Part shown: piece by piece, positions 7,373-16,300 of the stretch
Layout of the letters: every line of letters begins with the position of its first letter
Numbering within the stretch: position 1 is the stretch's first letter
Source: Burkholderiales bacterium
Lineage (GTDB): Bacteria > Pseudomonadota > Gammaproteobacteria > Burkholderiales > Burkholderiaceae_C
NCBI GenBank assembly: GCA_026932425.1
Contig: JAIXKN010000099.1
Location: 11,923 to 58,188 of the forward strand
DNA: 46,266 bases
Reading direction: 5' to 3'
Notes under the pieces: generated by a model
Seen by the model: the letters and a program-made list of their open reading frames with translations, nothing else
The model's database searches: none
What the model was told of the DNA's origin: nothing
Made by a program: the position numbers and the translations under genes

Positions 7373-8161
7373 GTGAACGACGACCAGCTCCTGCGCTACT
7401 CGCGCCACCTGCTGCTCGAGGACATCGGCGTCGATGGGCAGCAGCGCCTGCTCGACAGCCATGTGCTCGTGATCGGCGCCGGCGGGCTGGGCTCGCCGGT
7501 GCTGCTGTACCTGGGCACGGCGGGCGTCGGCCGCATCACGCTGGTCGATGACGACATCGTCGACGCGACGAACCTGCAGCGCCAGATCGCGCACGACCGC
7601 TCGCGCATCGGCCTGCCCAAGGTCGATTCGGCCGCGCACGCAGTGCGCGCCCGCAACCCCGATCCGCAGCTTCGGGCCCTGTGCCTTCGGGCCGACGCCG
7701 CACTGCTCGACACGCTCGTCGCCGAGGTCGACCTCGTACTCGATTGCTGCGACAACTACGCCACGCGCCAGCTCGTCAACGCCGCCTGCGTGCACCATCG
7801 CAAGCCGCTGGTCAGCGGCGCGGCGATCGGCTTCGACGGGCAGCTCGGCGTCTACGACCTGCGCGAGGAAGGCACACCCTGCTACGCCTGCATCTTCCCG
7901 TCCGAGGCCCGGATCGAGGAGGTCGCCTGCGCGACGATGGGCGTGTTCGCTCCGCTCGTGGGCATCATCGGTTGCATGCAGGCGGCCGAGGCGCTGAAGC
8001 TGCTGGCCGGATGCGGCCAGACGCTTGCCGGCCGGCTGCTGATGCTGGATGCACGCACGATGGAGATCGACACCGTGCGCCTGGTGCGGCGGCCGCAGTG
8101 CAGCGTCTGCGGCAGCACCCACGCCGAGACGGCGTCGGTCGCGCGGGCCCGGACCGCATGA
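7373..8161 (+). CDS. moeB: MoeB/ThiF-family adenylyltransferase
   Basis: A 262-residue E1-like enzyme that adenylates the C-terminal glycine of a sulfur-carrier protein (MoaD or ThiS type). The nucleotide fold GAGGLGSP is at about residues 37-44. The zinc cysteines are paired as CYAC (about 170) and CSVC (near the C-terminus), and VACATMGVFAPLVG is the conserved loop. The start is GTG at 7373, giving VNDDQLLRYSRHLLLEDIG, the standard N-terminus of the family. Length is as expected for MoeB without a rhodanese extension. It overlaps the next gene by ATGA, showing translational coupling. Whether it serves molybdopterin or thiamine synthesis cannot be decided here. Confidence 0.88.
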   Translation: MNDDQLLRYSRHLLLEDIGVDGQQRLLDSHVLVIGAGGLGSPVLLYLGTAGVGRITLVDDDIVDATNLQRQIAHDRSRIGLPKVDSAAHAVRARNPDPQLRALCLRADAALLDTLVAEVDLVLDCCDNYATRQLVNAACVHHRKPLVSGAAIGFDGQLGVYDLREEGTPCYACIFPSEARIEEVACATMGVFAPLVGIIGCMQAAEALKLLAGCGQTLAGRLLMLDARTMEIDTVRLVRRPQCSVCGSTHAETASVARARTA

Positions 8162-9069
8162 ACGATCCCCGCCCCACCGGCAAGCTGGCCGCGCGCAACT
8201 TCCCGAGCGCGCAGCAGGAGGCGCGCCAGCCGATGCCCCTGGGCCGCTACGACGGCCCGGAGAGCAGCTACCGCCTGGCCTTCACCGACGTCGACTTCCT
8301 GCTGCGCGAGGAACTGCGGCCGGTGCGCATGCAGCTCGAGCTGCTCAAGCCCGAGATGGTGCAGCAGGAGATGGGGATCGACGCCACCGTCGTGATCTAC
8401 GGCAGCGCGCGCATCGTCGCGCCCGAGGTCGCGCGCGAGCGTCTGGTGCAGGCGCGCGCCGGCGGTGACGCCGCCGCGATCCGCCGCGCCGAGAACGCGG
8501 TCGTGATGAGCCGCTATTACGACGAGGCGCGGCGCTTCGCCGCGATCGTGACGACGCGCTCGCGCCAGCTCGACACGCCCGTCTACGTCGTCACCGGCGG
8601 CGGCCCCGGGATCATGGAGGCCGGCAACCGCGGCGCGCACGAGGTCGGCGGGCGCAGCATCGGGCTGAACATCGTGCTGCCGCACGAGCAGGCGCCCAAC
8701 GCCTACATCACGCCGCAGCTGTGCTTCCAGTTCCACTACTTCGCGCTGCGCAAGATGCACTTCGTGATGCGCAGCATCGCGCTGGTCTGCTTCCCCGGCG
8801 GCTTCGGCACGCTCGACGAGCTCTTCGAGACGATGACGCTGGTGCAGACCGGCAAGAGCCGCCGCCGGCCGATCATGCTCTTCGGACGCGACTACTGGCA
8901 GTCGCTGATCAACTTCCAGCAGCTCGTCGACACCGGGATGATCGCGGCCGAGGATCTCGGCCTCTTCCACTACGTCGAGACCGCCGAGGAAGCCTGGGAC
9001 GTGCTCGCCGCGCACTACGGCTTCGACCTGCCGCCGACGCAGACCGGCGAGTTCGCCGACGACACCTGA
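8158..9069 (+). CDS. LOG-family nucleotide 5'-monophosphate phosphoribohydrolase
   Basis: A 303-residue Rossmann-like protein with the two LOG/lysine-decarboxylase-like signatures, GGGPGIMEA at about residue 147 and PGGFGTLDELFE at about 212. These motifs form the active site that cleaves nucleoside 5'-monophosphates to base and ribose 5-phosphate. The protein is longer than the short plant-type LOG (about 190 residues) because of an N-terminal extension, so it belongs to the longer bacterial subgroup. The name lysine decarboxylase often given to such proteins is not supported. The start overlaps the moeB stop (ATGA). Confidence 0.87.
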   Translation: MNDPRPTGKLAARNFPSAQQEARQPMPLGRYDGPESSYRLAFTDVDFLLREELRPVRMQLELLKPEMVQQEMGIDATVVIYGSARIVAPEVARERLVQARAGGDAAAIRRAENAVVMSRYYDEARRFAAIVTTRSRQLDTPVYVVTGGGPGIMEAGNRGAHEVGGRSIGLNIVLPHEQAPNAYITPQLCFQFHYFALRKMHFVMRSIALVCFPGGFGTLDELFETMTLVQTGKSRRRPIMLFGRDYWQSLINFQQLVDTGMIAAEDLGLFHYVETAEEAWDVLAAHYGFDLPPTQTGEFADDT

Positions 9070-9085
9070 GGCGGGGGCCGCGATC

Positions 9086-10003
9086 GTGCGCGCGGTGAGC
9101 CTGATCGGAGCGCCGACCGACGTCGGCGCCAGCGCCCGCGGTGCCGGCATGGGGCCCGAGGCCTTGCGCGTGGCCGGGCTGCAGGCCGCGCTACAGGCGC
9201 ACGGTGCCGAGGTCGTCGACCGCGGCAACCTCGCCGGGCCCGCCAACCCCTGGCTGCCGCCGGTCGACGGCTACCGCCACCTGCCCGAGGTCGCCGTCTG
9301 GAACCGCGCCGTGCACGACGCCGTGCTCGCCGAGCTGCGCGCCTCGCGGCTGCCGATCCTGCTGGGCGGCGACCACAGCCTGGCTTTCGGCAGCATCGCC
9401 GCGGTCGCGCGGCACTGCCGCGAGACCGGCAGGCGCCTGCGCGTGCTCTGGCTCGATGCGCACGCCGACTTCAACACGCGGGCGATCACCCCGAGCGGCA
9501 ACCTGCACGGCATGCCGCTGGCCTGCCTGTGCGGGCACGGCCCGCAGGATTTGCTCGCGCTCGCCGACCGTGCCCCGGTGCTCGGCCCCGAGCAGGTGCG
9601 GCTGATCGGCGTGCGCAGCGTCGACCCGCTCGAGAAGCGCTTCGTGCACGAGCTCGGGCTCGAGGTCTTCGACATGCGCTACATCGACGAGATGGGCATG
9701 CGCCACACGATGGAGCTGGCGCTGGCGACGCTGGACGCGAACACGCACCTGCACCTGAGCTTCGACGTCGACTTCCTCGACCCCGAGATCGCCCCGGGTG
9801 TCGCGACCACCGTGCCCGGCGGCCCGACCTACCGCGAGGCGCAGCTGTGCATGGAGATGATTGCCGACAGCGGCCGGCTGGGCAGCCTGGACATCGTCGA
9901 GCTCAACCCGGCGCTGGACCTGCGCAACAAGACCGCGGCGCTCGCCGTCGACCTGGTCGAGAGCCTGTTCGGCAAGAGCACGCTGATGCGCGCGTCCTCG
10001 TAA
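9086..10003 (+). CDS. rocF: Arginase
   Basis: A 305-residue ureohydrolase. The manganese-binding motifs are all present: GGDHS at about residue 94, DAHADFN at 124-130, and FDVDFLDP at about 225-232. The GNLHGMPLA loop typical of true arginases, as opposed to agmatinases, is also present. It hydrolyses L-arginine to L-ornithine and urea in the cytoplasm. The start is GTG, 16 bp after the LOG stop, in the same run of plus-strand genes. The flavoprotein that follows 35 bp later belongs to the D-arginine dehydrogenase family, so the pair may handle arginine-related amino acids. Confidence 0.92.
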   Translation: MRAVSLIGAPTDVGASARGAGMGPEALRVAGLQAALQAHGAEVVDRGNLAGPANPWLPPVDGYRHLPEVAVWNRAVHDAVLAELRASRLPILLGGDHSLAFGSIAAVARHCRETGRRLRVLWLDAHADFNTRAITPSGNLHGMPLACLCGHGPQDLLALADRAPVLGPEQVRLIGVRSVDPLEKRFVHELGLEVFDMRYIDEMGMRHTMELALATLDANTHLHLSFDVDFLDPEIAPGVATTVPGGPTYREAQLCMEMIADSGRLGSLDIVELNPALDLRNKTAALAVDLVESLFGKSTLMRASS

Positions 10004-10038
10004 GATGCGGGGCGCGCGATGATGCGCGCGCCACCGCC

Positions 10039-11175
10039 ATGAACGCCGTCCACGACCACGTCATCGTCGGCGCCGGCATTGCCGGCGCGTCGCTGGCCTT
10101 CGCCCTTGCGCCGCACTCGTCGGTGCTCGTGCTCGAGGCCGAGGAACAGGCCGGCATGCACAGCACCGGCCGCAGCGCCGCGATGTTCATGGAGAGCTAC
10201 GGGCCGCCGCAGGCACGCGCGCTTACCCGTGCCAGCCGCAGCTTCCTGATCTCCCCGCCCGAGGGCTTCGCGACGGTGCCGCTGGTGCGTCCGCGCGGCG
10301 CGCTCTACGCCGCCTGGCAGGGCCAGGAAGCCCGGCTCGAGAAGCTGCTTGCCGAGCTGCAGGCCACCGGCGTCTCGGTGCAGCGCCTGGACGCCGCGGC
10401 GACGTTCGCGCTCGTCCCGGTGCTTCGTCGAGAAGGTCTGGTCGGCGCCGTCTGGGAGCCGCAGGCGATGGACGTCGACGTCGACGCGCTGCACCAGGGT
10501 TTCCTGCGCGGCGCCCGGCGTGCCGGCGCCACCCACTGGCTCGGTGCCCGCCTGGCGAGCGCCGAGCGGATCGACCCGGGCTGGCGCTTGCGCCTCGAGG
10601 ACGGGCGCGAGCTGCAGGCGCGGGTGATCGTCGACGCCGCCGGCGCCTGGGCCGACGAGGTCGCCCGGCGCTGCGGCGTTGCGCCGCTGTCGATCCAGCC
10701 CAAGCGCCGCAGCGCGCTGGCCTTCGACGCACCCGATGGTGTCGACGCACGCGGCTGGCCCACGGTCTCGGGGATCGGCGACGACTGGTACGTCAAGCCC
10801 GACGCCGGGCAGCTCATCGGCTCGCCGGCCAACGCCGACCCGGTGCCGCCGCACGACGTGCAGCCCGAGGAGCTGGACATCGCGCTTGCGATCGACGCGA
10901 TCCAGCGCGACACGACGCTGTCGATCCGCCGTCCGCGCCGGACCTGGGCGGGCCTGCGCAGCTTCACGCCGGACGACGAAATGGCGATCGGCTTCGATGC
11001 GCGTGAGCGCAGCTTCTTCTGGCTCGCCGGCCAGGGAGGATGGGGCATCCAGAGCTCGGCGGCGACGTCCCGCCTCGCCGCCAGCCTGCTGCTCGGGCAG
11101 CCGCTGCCCGACGATCTGCGCGCCCAGGGTGTCGATCCGGCGCGGATCGATCCGGCGCGCTTCGCGCGGCGCTGA
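10039..11175 (+). CDS. FAD-dependent D-amino-acid dehydrogenase, DauA-like
   Basis: A 378-residue DAO-superfamily flavoprotein that resembles Pseudomonas D-arginine dehydrogenase along its length. It shares GAGIAGAS (residues 11-18), HSTGRSAA (41-48), DALHQGFLRG, PKRRSA, KPDAGQLIGSPANADP and TWAGLRSF. Compared with the Pseudomonas sequence as I remember it, Tyr53 is kept (Tyr54 here), as are the arginines that hold the substrate carboxylate. His48 is replaced by Met49, and Glu87, which contacts the guanidinium, by Ala88. A D-amino acid other than D-arginine is therefore likely. It follows arginase by 35 bp. A glycine or sarcosine oxidase role is an alternative. Confidence 0.8.
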   Translation: MNAVHDHVIVGAGIAGASLAFALAPHSSVLVLEAEEQAGMHSTGRSAAMFMESYGPPQARALTRASRSFLISPPEGFATVPLVRPRGALYAAWQGQEARLEKLLAELQATGVSVQRLDAAATFALVPVLRREGLVGAVWEPQAMDVDVDALHQGFLRGARRAGATHWLGARLASAERIDPGWRLRLEDGRELQARVIVDAAGAWADEVARRCGVAPLSIQPKRRSALAFDAPDGVDARGWPTVSGIGDDWYVKPDAGQLIGSPANADPVPPHDVQPEELDIALAIDAIQRDTTLSIRRPRRTWAGLRSFTPDDEMAIGFDARERSFFWLAGQGGWGIQSSAATSRLAASLLLGQPLPDDLRAQGVDPARIDPARFARR

Positions 11176-11193
11176 GCGCAGGCACGCGAGCCT

Positions 11194-11505
11194 TCAGGCC
11201 TGCAGCCAGTACTGCAGCCGCCGCCAGCGCCGCCAGCCGCGCCACAGCGCCCTGCTCCAGCGCAGGGCACGCCGCGGGCGCACCAGCAGCAGGCCGACGG
11301 CGATGGCCAGCGGCACTTCCGGCCGGGCGCGCAGCCAGTGCCAGGCCTCCTGCACCCGCCCGGCGAGCACGAGCGGCGGTTCGAGCGGCTGCAGCTGCAG
11401 CGCCAGTTCCTCGCGCAGCGCCGCGCTGCGTGCAAGCAGCGCCTGCTGGCGCAGCAACACCGCCTGCCGCCGAGACAGCTTCTCGGCCGGGCTGGGCAGG
11501 TTCAC
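11194..11505 (-). CDS. YqjK-like membrane-associated protein
   Basis: A 103-residue basic protein with an N-terminal helical region rich in Arg, Gln and Leu (about 10-45) and one short hydrophobic stretch (about 65-77, VPLAIAVGLLLV). It then has a cluster of Arg and Trp (RWSRALWRGWRRWRR). Location after YqjD- and YqjE-like genes identifies it as the YqjK member of that operon; sequence alone would not be enough. It starts with GTG overlapping the stop of the preceding gene by 4 bases, so it is translationally coupled. Function is unknown beyond membrane association, possibly with ribosomes. Confidence 0.65.
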   Translation of the reverse strand: MNLPSPAEKLSRRQAVLLRQQALLARSAALREELALQLQPLEPPLVLAGRVQEAWHWLRARPEVPLAIAVGLLLVRPRRALRWSRALWRGWRRWRRLQYWLQA

Positions 11506-11915
11506 GACACCGATCCGGGGTCGCGCTCGCGACGCGCGCCGATGCGCTCCCGGTCACGCCGCAGCTCGGCCAGGCTGAGAGCGAAGGGGCCCTCGTCGCT
11601 GCTGCTCAGCGATCGCGTCGCGCCTTTCAGCAGCCGGTAGGCCAGCACGCCGAAGAGCAGCGTGAGCACGCCCAGCGCCGGCAGCCGGTACGCCTCCTGC
11701 AACATCAAGAGCAGGAAGCCGATCGCCAGCAGCAAGGCCAGCCCGAGCACGAGCAGTCCGATCGCGGCACGCAGCAGCGCATCGAAGATGCGCTGCTTCT
11801 CCTGCTCGAGCTCGGTGCCCAGCAGCGCCAGGCGGACCTGCGCCGTGTCCAGCGCCGTGTCGGCCAGCCGGCGCACCGATCGCAGCAGGCCGCGGCCCGC
11901 GGCAGGCTCGGTCAT
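11502..11915 (-). CDS. YqjE-family (phage holin superfamily III) membrane protein
   Basis: A 137-residue protein with the YqjE/DUF1469 pattern: an amphipathic N-terminus (GRGLLRSVRRLADTALDTAQ) and two long hydrophobic segments, about 44-66 and 70-92. A charged cytoplasmic tail ends in an acidic and basic mix. Despite the holin-superfamily name, these proteins are chromosomal housekeeping inner-membrane proteins. It lies 15 bp after the YqjD-like gene and overlaps the YqjK-like gene, forming a three-gene operon that in enterobacteria responds to stationary phase and osmotic stress. Confidence 0.8.
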   Translation of the reverse strand: MTEPAAGRGLLRSVRRLADTALDTAQVRLALLGTELEQEKQRIFDALLRAAIGLLVLGLALLLAIGFLLLMLQEAYRLPALGVLTLLFGVLAYRLLKGATRSLSSSDEGPFALSLAELRRDRERIGARRERDPGSVS

Positions 11916-11930
11916 CGGGACGATGAAGGC

Positions 11931-12242
11931 TTAGCGGCGGCCGATCAGCAGGCCGACGATCAGCCCGACGCCGGCGCCCATCGCCACCGCGCTCCACGGG
12001 CGCTGGTGGACGAAATCGTCGGCCGCGTGCCCGGCGGCGCGGGCCTTGTCGGTGGCGCTGGCCTGCAGATCCATCAGCCGCACACGGGCGTCGCTCATGC
12101 GCTGCTGCAGACGCGCGCGCAGGCTGGCCACGCCCTCGCTGGCGTCATCGGCCGTGGCCTTGAGCAGTTCCTCGGCATCGGCGACAACCTGGCGGAGTTC
12201 GCCGACGAGCTTTTCCTTCTGGGCAACAGTCAGTTCGATCAT
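11931..12242 (-). CDS. YqjD/ElaB-family (DUF883) membrane protein
   Basis: A 103-residue protein with a long amphipathic N-terminal helix (about 1-75, many Glu, Lys and Ala). It has the DUF883 C-terminal signature: VHQRPWSAVAMGAGVGLIVGLLIGRR, that is, a basic/tryptophan entry, a glycine-zipper transmembrane helix and a final Arg-Arg. The C-tail-anchored E. coli homologues YqjD and ElaB bind ribosomes at the membrane in stationary phase. It is the first gene of the yqjDEK-like operon. The ATG has an AGAGGAAC sequence just upstream (reverse complement of 12243-12254) as ribosome site. Confidence 0.85.
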   Translation of the reverse strand: MIELTVAQKEKLVGELRQVVADAEELLKATADDASEGVASLRARLQQRMSDARVRLMDLQASATDKARAAGHAADDFVHQRPWSAVAMGAGVGLIVGLLIGRR

Positions 12243-12348
12243 GGTGTTCCTCTCTGCTTGATTCCCCGCACACCGCTACCATCGCGGGCAGGTTTGATCC
12301 AATTATCCCTGCTTGCCGCCGGCGCTGCCCGGCACGGAGGCTGGCCGC

Positions 12349-12699
12349 ATGAACACCCGCCTCGTCTACAGCACCGAGCATGGCCGGATCTGCCCGGGCT
12401 GCGGCCAGCCCGTCGCCGCATGCGCCTGCCGCAAGTCGGCGGCGAGCCCGCCGGCCGGCAGCGGCGTCGTACGCGTGAGCCGCGAGCGCTCGGGCCGCGG
12501 CGGCAAGACCGTCACCGTCGTGCGCGGGCTGGCGCTGCCCGAGGCCGAGCTGCAGGCGCTGGGCAAGCGGCTGCGCAGTGCCTGCGGCAGCGGTGGCACG
12601 GTCAAGGACGGCACGCTCGAGATCCAGGGCGACCACCGCGAGCGCGTGCTCGCGCTGCTGCAGCAGTCGGGGCACAAGGCCAAGGCCGCCGGCGGCTGA
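12349..12699 (+). CDS. yciH: SUI1/YciH-family translation factor
   Basis: A 116-residue protein with an N-terminal zinc-ribbon-like segment (CPGCGQPVAACAC, about residues 16-28) and a SUI1/eIF1-like domain (about 45-110). The domain shows RSGRGGKTVTVVRGL and GSGGTVKDGTLEIQGDH, both diagnostic. Bacterial YciH influences start-codon fidelity but is not essential. The ATG at 12349 is chosen because it has CGGAGG 8-10 bases upstream and begins the conserved MNTRLVYSTEHGR. An in-frame ATG 12 codons earlier lacks a site. It is divergent from the yqjD-like gene and converges on the Lrp gene. Confidence 0.9.
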   Translation: MNTRLVYSTEHGRICPGCGQPVAACACRKSAASPPAGSGVVRVSRERSGRGGKTVTVVRGLALPEAELQALGKRLRSACGSGGTVKDGTLEIQGDHRERVLALLQQSGHKAKAAGG

Positions 12700-12715
12700 A
12701 GCCGGCCCGCGGTGC

Positions 12716-13225
12716 TCAGCCGCGGCGCGCGCGCGAGGGCTCGGCCGCACTGGCGGGCAGCGGCAGCTGCCCCTGCGCCTTGAGCTCACGCAGCACGATG
12801 CGCGAGCGCACATGCGTGATCCCGGGCAGGCGCAGCAGCGTGCCGTGGAGGAAGCGCTCGAAGCACTTGATGTCGGCGACCATCACCGTCATCACGTAGT
12901 CGCTCTCGCCGGTCGTGCTCAGGCACTGCACGATCTCGGGGATCGCGGCGATCCGGTCCTCGAAGCTGCGCACCTGGTCCTCGTGGTGCCGCGCGAGGTT
13001 GGCCTCGACGATCACCCGCAGCCCCAGGCCCACGCGCTCGGGATCGACGCGCGCGGTATAGCCCCGGATCACGCCGCGCTCCTCCATCGCCTTGATCCGC
13101 TTCCAGCAGGGGCTGGGCGAGAGCCCCACCGCGTCGGCCAGCTCCTGCACCGTCTGGCTCGAATCGCGCATCAGCTCGCGCAGCAGGCTGCGGCTGTAGG
13201 GGTCGAGTTCGTCTTGCGCGCTCAT
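12716..13225 (-). CDS. Lrp/AsnC-family transcriptional regulator
   Basis: A 169-residue regulator with an N-terminal helix-turn-helix (about 8-55: LLRELMRDSSQTVQELADAV, then SPSPCWKRIKAMEERGVIRGY). A RAM/AsnC ligand-binding alpha-beta domain follows (about 70-145, CLSTTGESDYVMTVMVADI). Members bind amino acids or 2-oxoacids and usually regulate the divergent neighbour. Here that is the indolepyruvate oxidoreductase gene 135 bp away, across two repeated palindromic sites. A role as its amino-acid-responsive activator or repressor is therefore likely, and autoregulation is expected. The short tail (SAAEPSRARRG) is unremarkable. Confidence 0.92.
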   Translation of the reverse strand: MSAQDELDPYSRSLLRELMRDSSQTVQELADAVGLSPSPCWKRIKAMEERGVIRGYTARVDPERVGLGLRVIVEANLARHHEDQVRSFEDRIAAIPEIVQCLSTTGESDYVMTVMVADIKCFERFLHGTLLRLPGITHVRSRIVLRELKAQGQLPLPASAAEPSRARRG

Positions 13226-13235
13226 CGCCGGAAAC

Positions 13236-13251
13236 GAGAAGGTTTTGCTCG
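13236..13251. promoter_or_regulatory. Operator-like repeat, copy 1 (Lrp/IOR gap)
   Basis: GAGAAGGTTTTGCTCG, an imperfect dyad GAGAA-N5-TGCTC, lies 10 bp upstream of the Lrp start. A nearly identical copy is at 13277-13292, 41 bp (about four helical turns) away, so both would face the same side of the DNA. It is probably an Lrp-family binding site and close enough to the regulator start for autoregulation. Confidence 0.6.
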
Positions 13252-13276
13252 GACTTTAGCGCCAGCAGGGGTAAAT

Positions 13277-13292
13277 GAGCAGGTTTTGCTCG
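13277..13292. promoter_or_regulatory. Operator-like repeat, copy 2 (Lrp/IOR gap)
   Basis: GAGCAGGTTTTGCTCG differs from copy 1 at one base and contains the perfect inverted repeat GAGCA-N5-TGCTC. It lies 68 bp upstream of the indolepyruvate oxidoreductase start, where an Lrp-type regulator could contact its promoter. Confidence 0.65.
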
Positions 13293-13360
13293 TACGGACG
13301 GTCTACGCTGCGCGCTCACGAACGCCTTTGCGCCCGCCACCCGAAGGAGAGAGGCACGCC

Positions 13361-16300
13361 ATGTCCGATCGACCGCTCGTGCGTCCCGACTACCAGCTCA
13401 GCGACAGCCTCTGGGCCGAGCAGGGTTCCATCTTCATCACCGGCACGCAGGCGCTGCTGCGCGTGCTGCTGATGCAGCGCCGCGCCGACGAGGCCGCGGG
13501 CCTGGCGACGCAGGGCTTCCTCTCCGGCTACCGCGGCTCGCCGCTGGGAGCCGTCGACCAGCAGGTGTGGAAGGCCGGCGAGCGCTTCACCCGGGCCGGG
13601 ATCCGCTTCCTGCCCGCGGTCAACGAGGAACTCGCGGCGACCGCGGTGCTCGGCACCCAGCGCGTCGAGGGCGACCCCGAGCGCAGCTGCGACGGCGTGT
13701 TCGCGATGTGGTACGGCAAGGGCCCGGGGGTCGATCGCGCTGCCGACGCGCTGCACCATGGCAATGCCTACGGCAGCTCTCCGCACGGCGGCGTGGTCGC
13801 CGTCGCCGGCGACGACCACGGCTGCGTCTCGAGCTCGATGCCGCACCAGAGCGACGCGGTCTTCGCCGCCTGGGGAATGCCGGTGCTGGCGCCGGCCGAC
13901 GTCTCGGACCTGATCGAGTTCGGGCTCTACGGCTACGCGCTCAGCCGCTACAGCGGCACCTGGGTCGGGCTCGCGGCGCCCTCGGAAGTCGTCGAGAGCA
14001 GCGCGACCGTGGACCTGGACCTGATCCTCGCGCGCCGTGCCGCCTGGGCCGATGCGGCGACGGTCGACGCCGCGACCGGCTACCGGCCGCCCGAGGGCGG
14101 GCTGCACCACCGGGCGCCCGACCTGCCGTCGCTGGGCATCGAGACGCGGCTGGCCGCCAAGCGCGAGGCGGTGGCCGCGTTCTCGCGCATCAACACGATC
14201 GACCGCGACGTCATCGCGAGCCCCGGCGCGCGCGTGGGCATCCTCACCGCCGGCAAGGCGCACCACGACCTGATGGAGGTGCTGCGGCGCCTGGCGATCA
14301 CGCCCGCGGAACTGCAGGCCGCCGGCGTGCGCGTGCGCAAGCTCGGGCTCGTCTGGCCGATCGAGTCCGAATCGCTGCACGAATTCGCCGACGGGCTGCA
14401 GGAGATCCTCGTCGTCGAGGAGAAGGCGGGCCTCGTCGAGGCGCAGCTGCGCGCGCTCTTCTACAACGAGGCGACGCGCCCGCGCATCGTCGGCAAGCAC
14501 GACGCCGAGGGCCGGCCGCTGGTCAGCGCGATCGGCGAGCTGCGGCCCTCGCGGCTGATCGAGATCGTCGCCGACTGGCTCGCGCGGCACGACCCGGCGC
14601 TGGACCGCCACGAGCATGTGCGCGACTTCACCGTCCCCGAGCTGCTCTCCAACATCGCCGACACCGTGCGGCGCCAGCCCTATTTCTGCGCCGGCTGCCC
14701 GCACAACACGAGCACCGTCGTGCCCGAGGGCTCGCAGGCGCACGCGGGCATCGGCTGCCACGTGATGGCGACCTGGATGGACCGCAACACCACCGGCTTG
14801 ATCCAGATGGGCGGCGAAGGCGTCGACTGGGTCTCCCAGGCGATGTTCTCGAAGACGCCGCACATCTTCCAGAACCTCGGCGACGGCACCTACTTCCACA
14901 GCGGCTATCTGGCGATCCGCCAGGCGGTCGCGGCCAAGGCGACGATCACCTACAAGATCCTCTACAACGACGCCGTCGCGATGACCGGCGGCCAGCCGGT
15001 GGACGGAGGCACCAGCGTCGACGCGATCGCGCGCCAGGTCGAGAGCGAGGGCGTGAAGACGATCGTCGTGCTCAGCGACGACATCGGCAAGTACGCGGCG
15101 ATCAAGGGGCGCTTCCCTGCCGGCACCGAGTTCCACGATAGGCACGCGCTCGACGAGGTGCAGCGCCGGCTGCGCGCCACCCCTGGCGTCACGGTGCTGA
15201 TCTACGAGCAGACCTGCGCCGCGGAGAAACGCCGCCGCCGCAAGAAGGGCGAGATGGCCGATCCGCCCAGGCGCGTGTTCATCAACGAGGCCGTCTGCGA
15301 CGGCTGCGGCGACTGCGGCGTGCAGAGCAACTGCGTCGCGGTGCTGCCGCACGAGACCCCGCTCGGCCGCAAGCGCCGCATCGACCAGAGCGCGTGCAAC
15401 AAGGACTACCGCTGCATCGACGGCTTCTGCCCGAGCTTCGTCACCGTCACCGGCGCCCAGCCGCGCAAGCATTCGGGCATCCTCGACACGCAGCGCGACG
15501 CCTTCCTGCAGCGCGTGCAGGCGCTGCCGCTGCCCGACCTGGACGAAGGGCCCGGCCCCTACGACCTGCTCGTCACCGGCGTCGGCGGCACCGGCGTCGT
15601 CACCGTCGGCGCGCTGATCACGATGGCCGCACACCTCGAGGGCCTGCACGCCAGCGTGCTCGACTTCATGGGCTTCGCGCAGAAGGGCGGCGCCGTGCTC
15701 TCCTTCGTGCGCGTCGCGCGCGAGCGCGAGATGCTCAACCAGGTGCGCATCGACGCGCAGCAGTGCGACGCGGTGCTCGCCTGCGACCTCGTCGTCGCCG
15801 CCGCGCCCGAGGCGCTGCAGACGATGAGCCGCGGGCGCACGCGCGTGCTCGCCAACAGCCACCCGACGCCGGTGGCCGAAAGCGTGCGCAACCCCGATGC
15901 CGAGCTGCACATGCCGGCGCTGCTGGCCAAGCTGCAGTTCGCGGTCGGGCGCGAGCGCGTGCAGACCTTCGACGCGCAGGCGCTGGCGCTGGACTTCCTC
16001 GGCGACACGATCACCGCGAACATCGTGGCGCTCGGCTACGCCTGGCAGCGCGGGCTCGTCCCGGTGGGCCTGGCGGCGCTGCGGCGCGCGATCGAGCTCA
16101 ACGGCGTCGCGGTCGCGACCAACCAGCTCGCGTTCTCGCTCGGCCGCCTGGCCGCCGCGCAGCCGCAGGCGCTGGCCGCGCTGCGCGAGCCCGGCGCGGT
16201 GCCGGACGAGGAGGCCGAGGAGGACCTGGCCACGCTGCTCGCGCGCGCCGACGCGCACTTAAGCGCCTGGCAGAACCGCGCCTGGGCCGCGCGCTACGCG

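Noticed and set aside
11502..11915. Phage holin as a sign of prophage
   Set aside because: The protein belongs to the YqjE chromosomal family and sits in a yqjDEK-like operon with no phage genes around.
13316..16258. A 980-codon open frame on the minus strand opposite indolepyruvate oxidoreductase
   Set aside because: It is a shadow caused by high GC at third positions; its composition is Arg/Ala/His-rich with no domain, and the plus strand is clearly the gene. The same applies to long antisense frames opposite dctM, the M16 peptidase and fccB.
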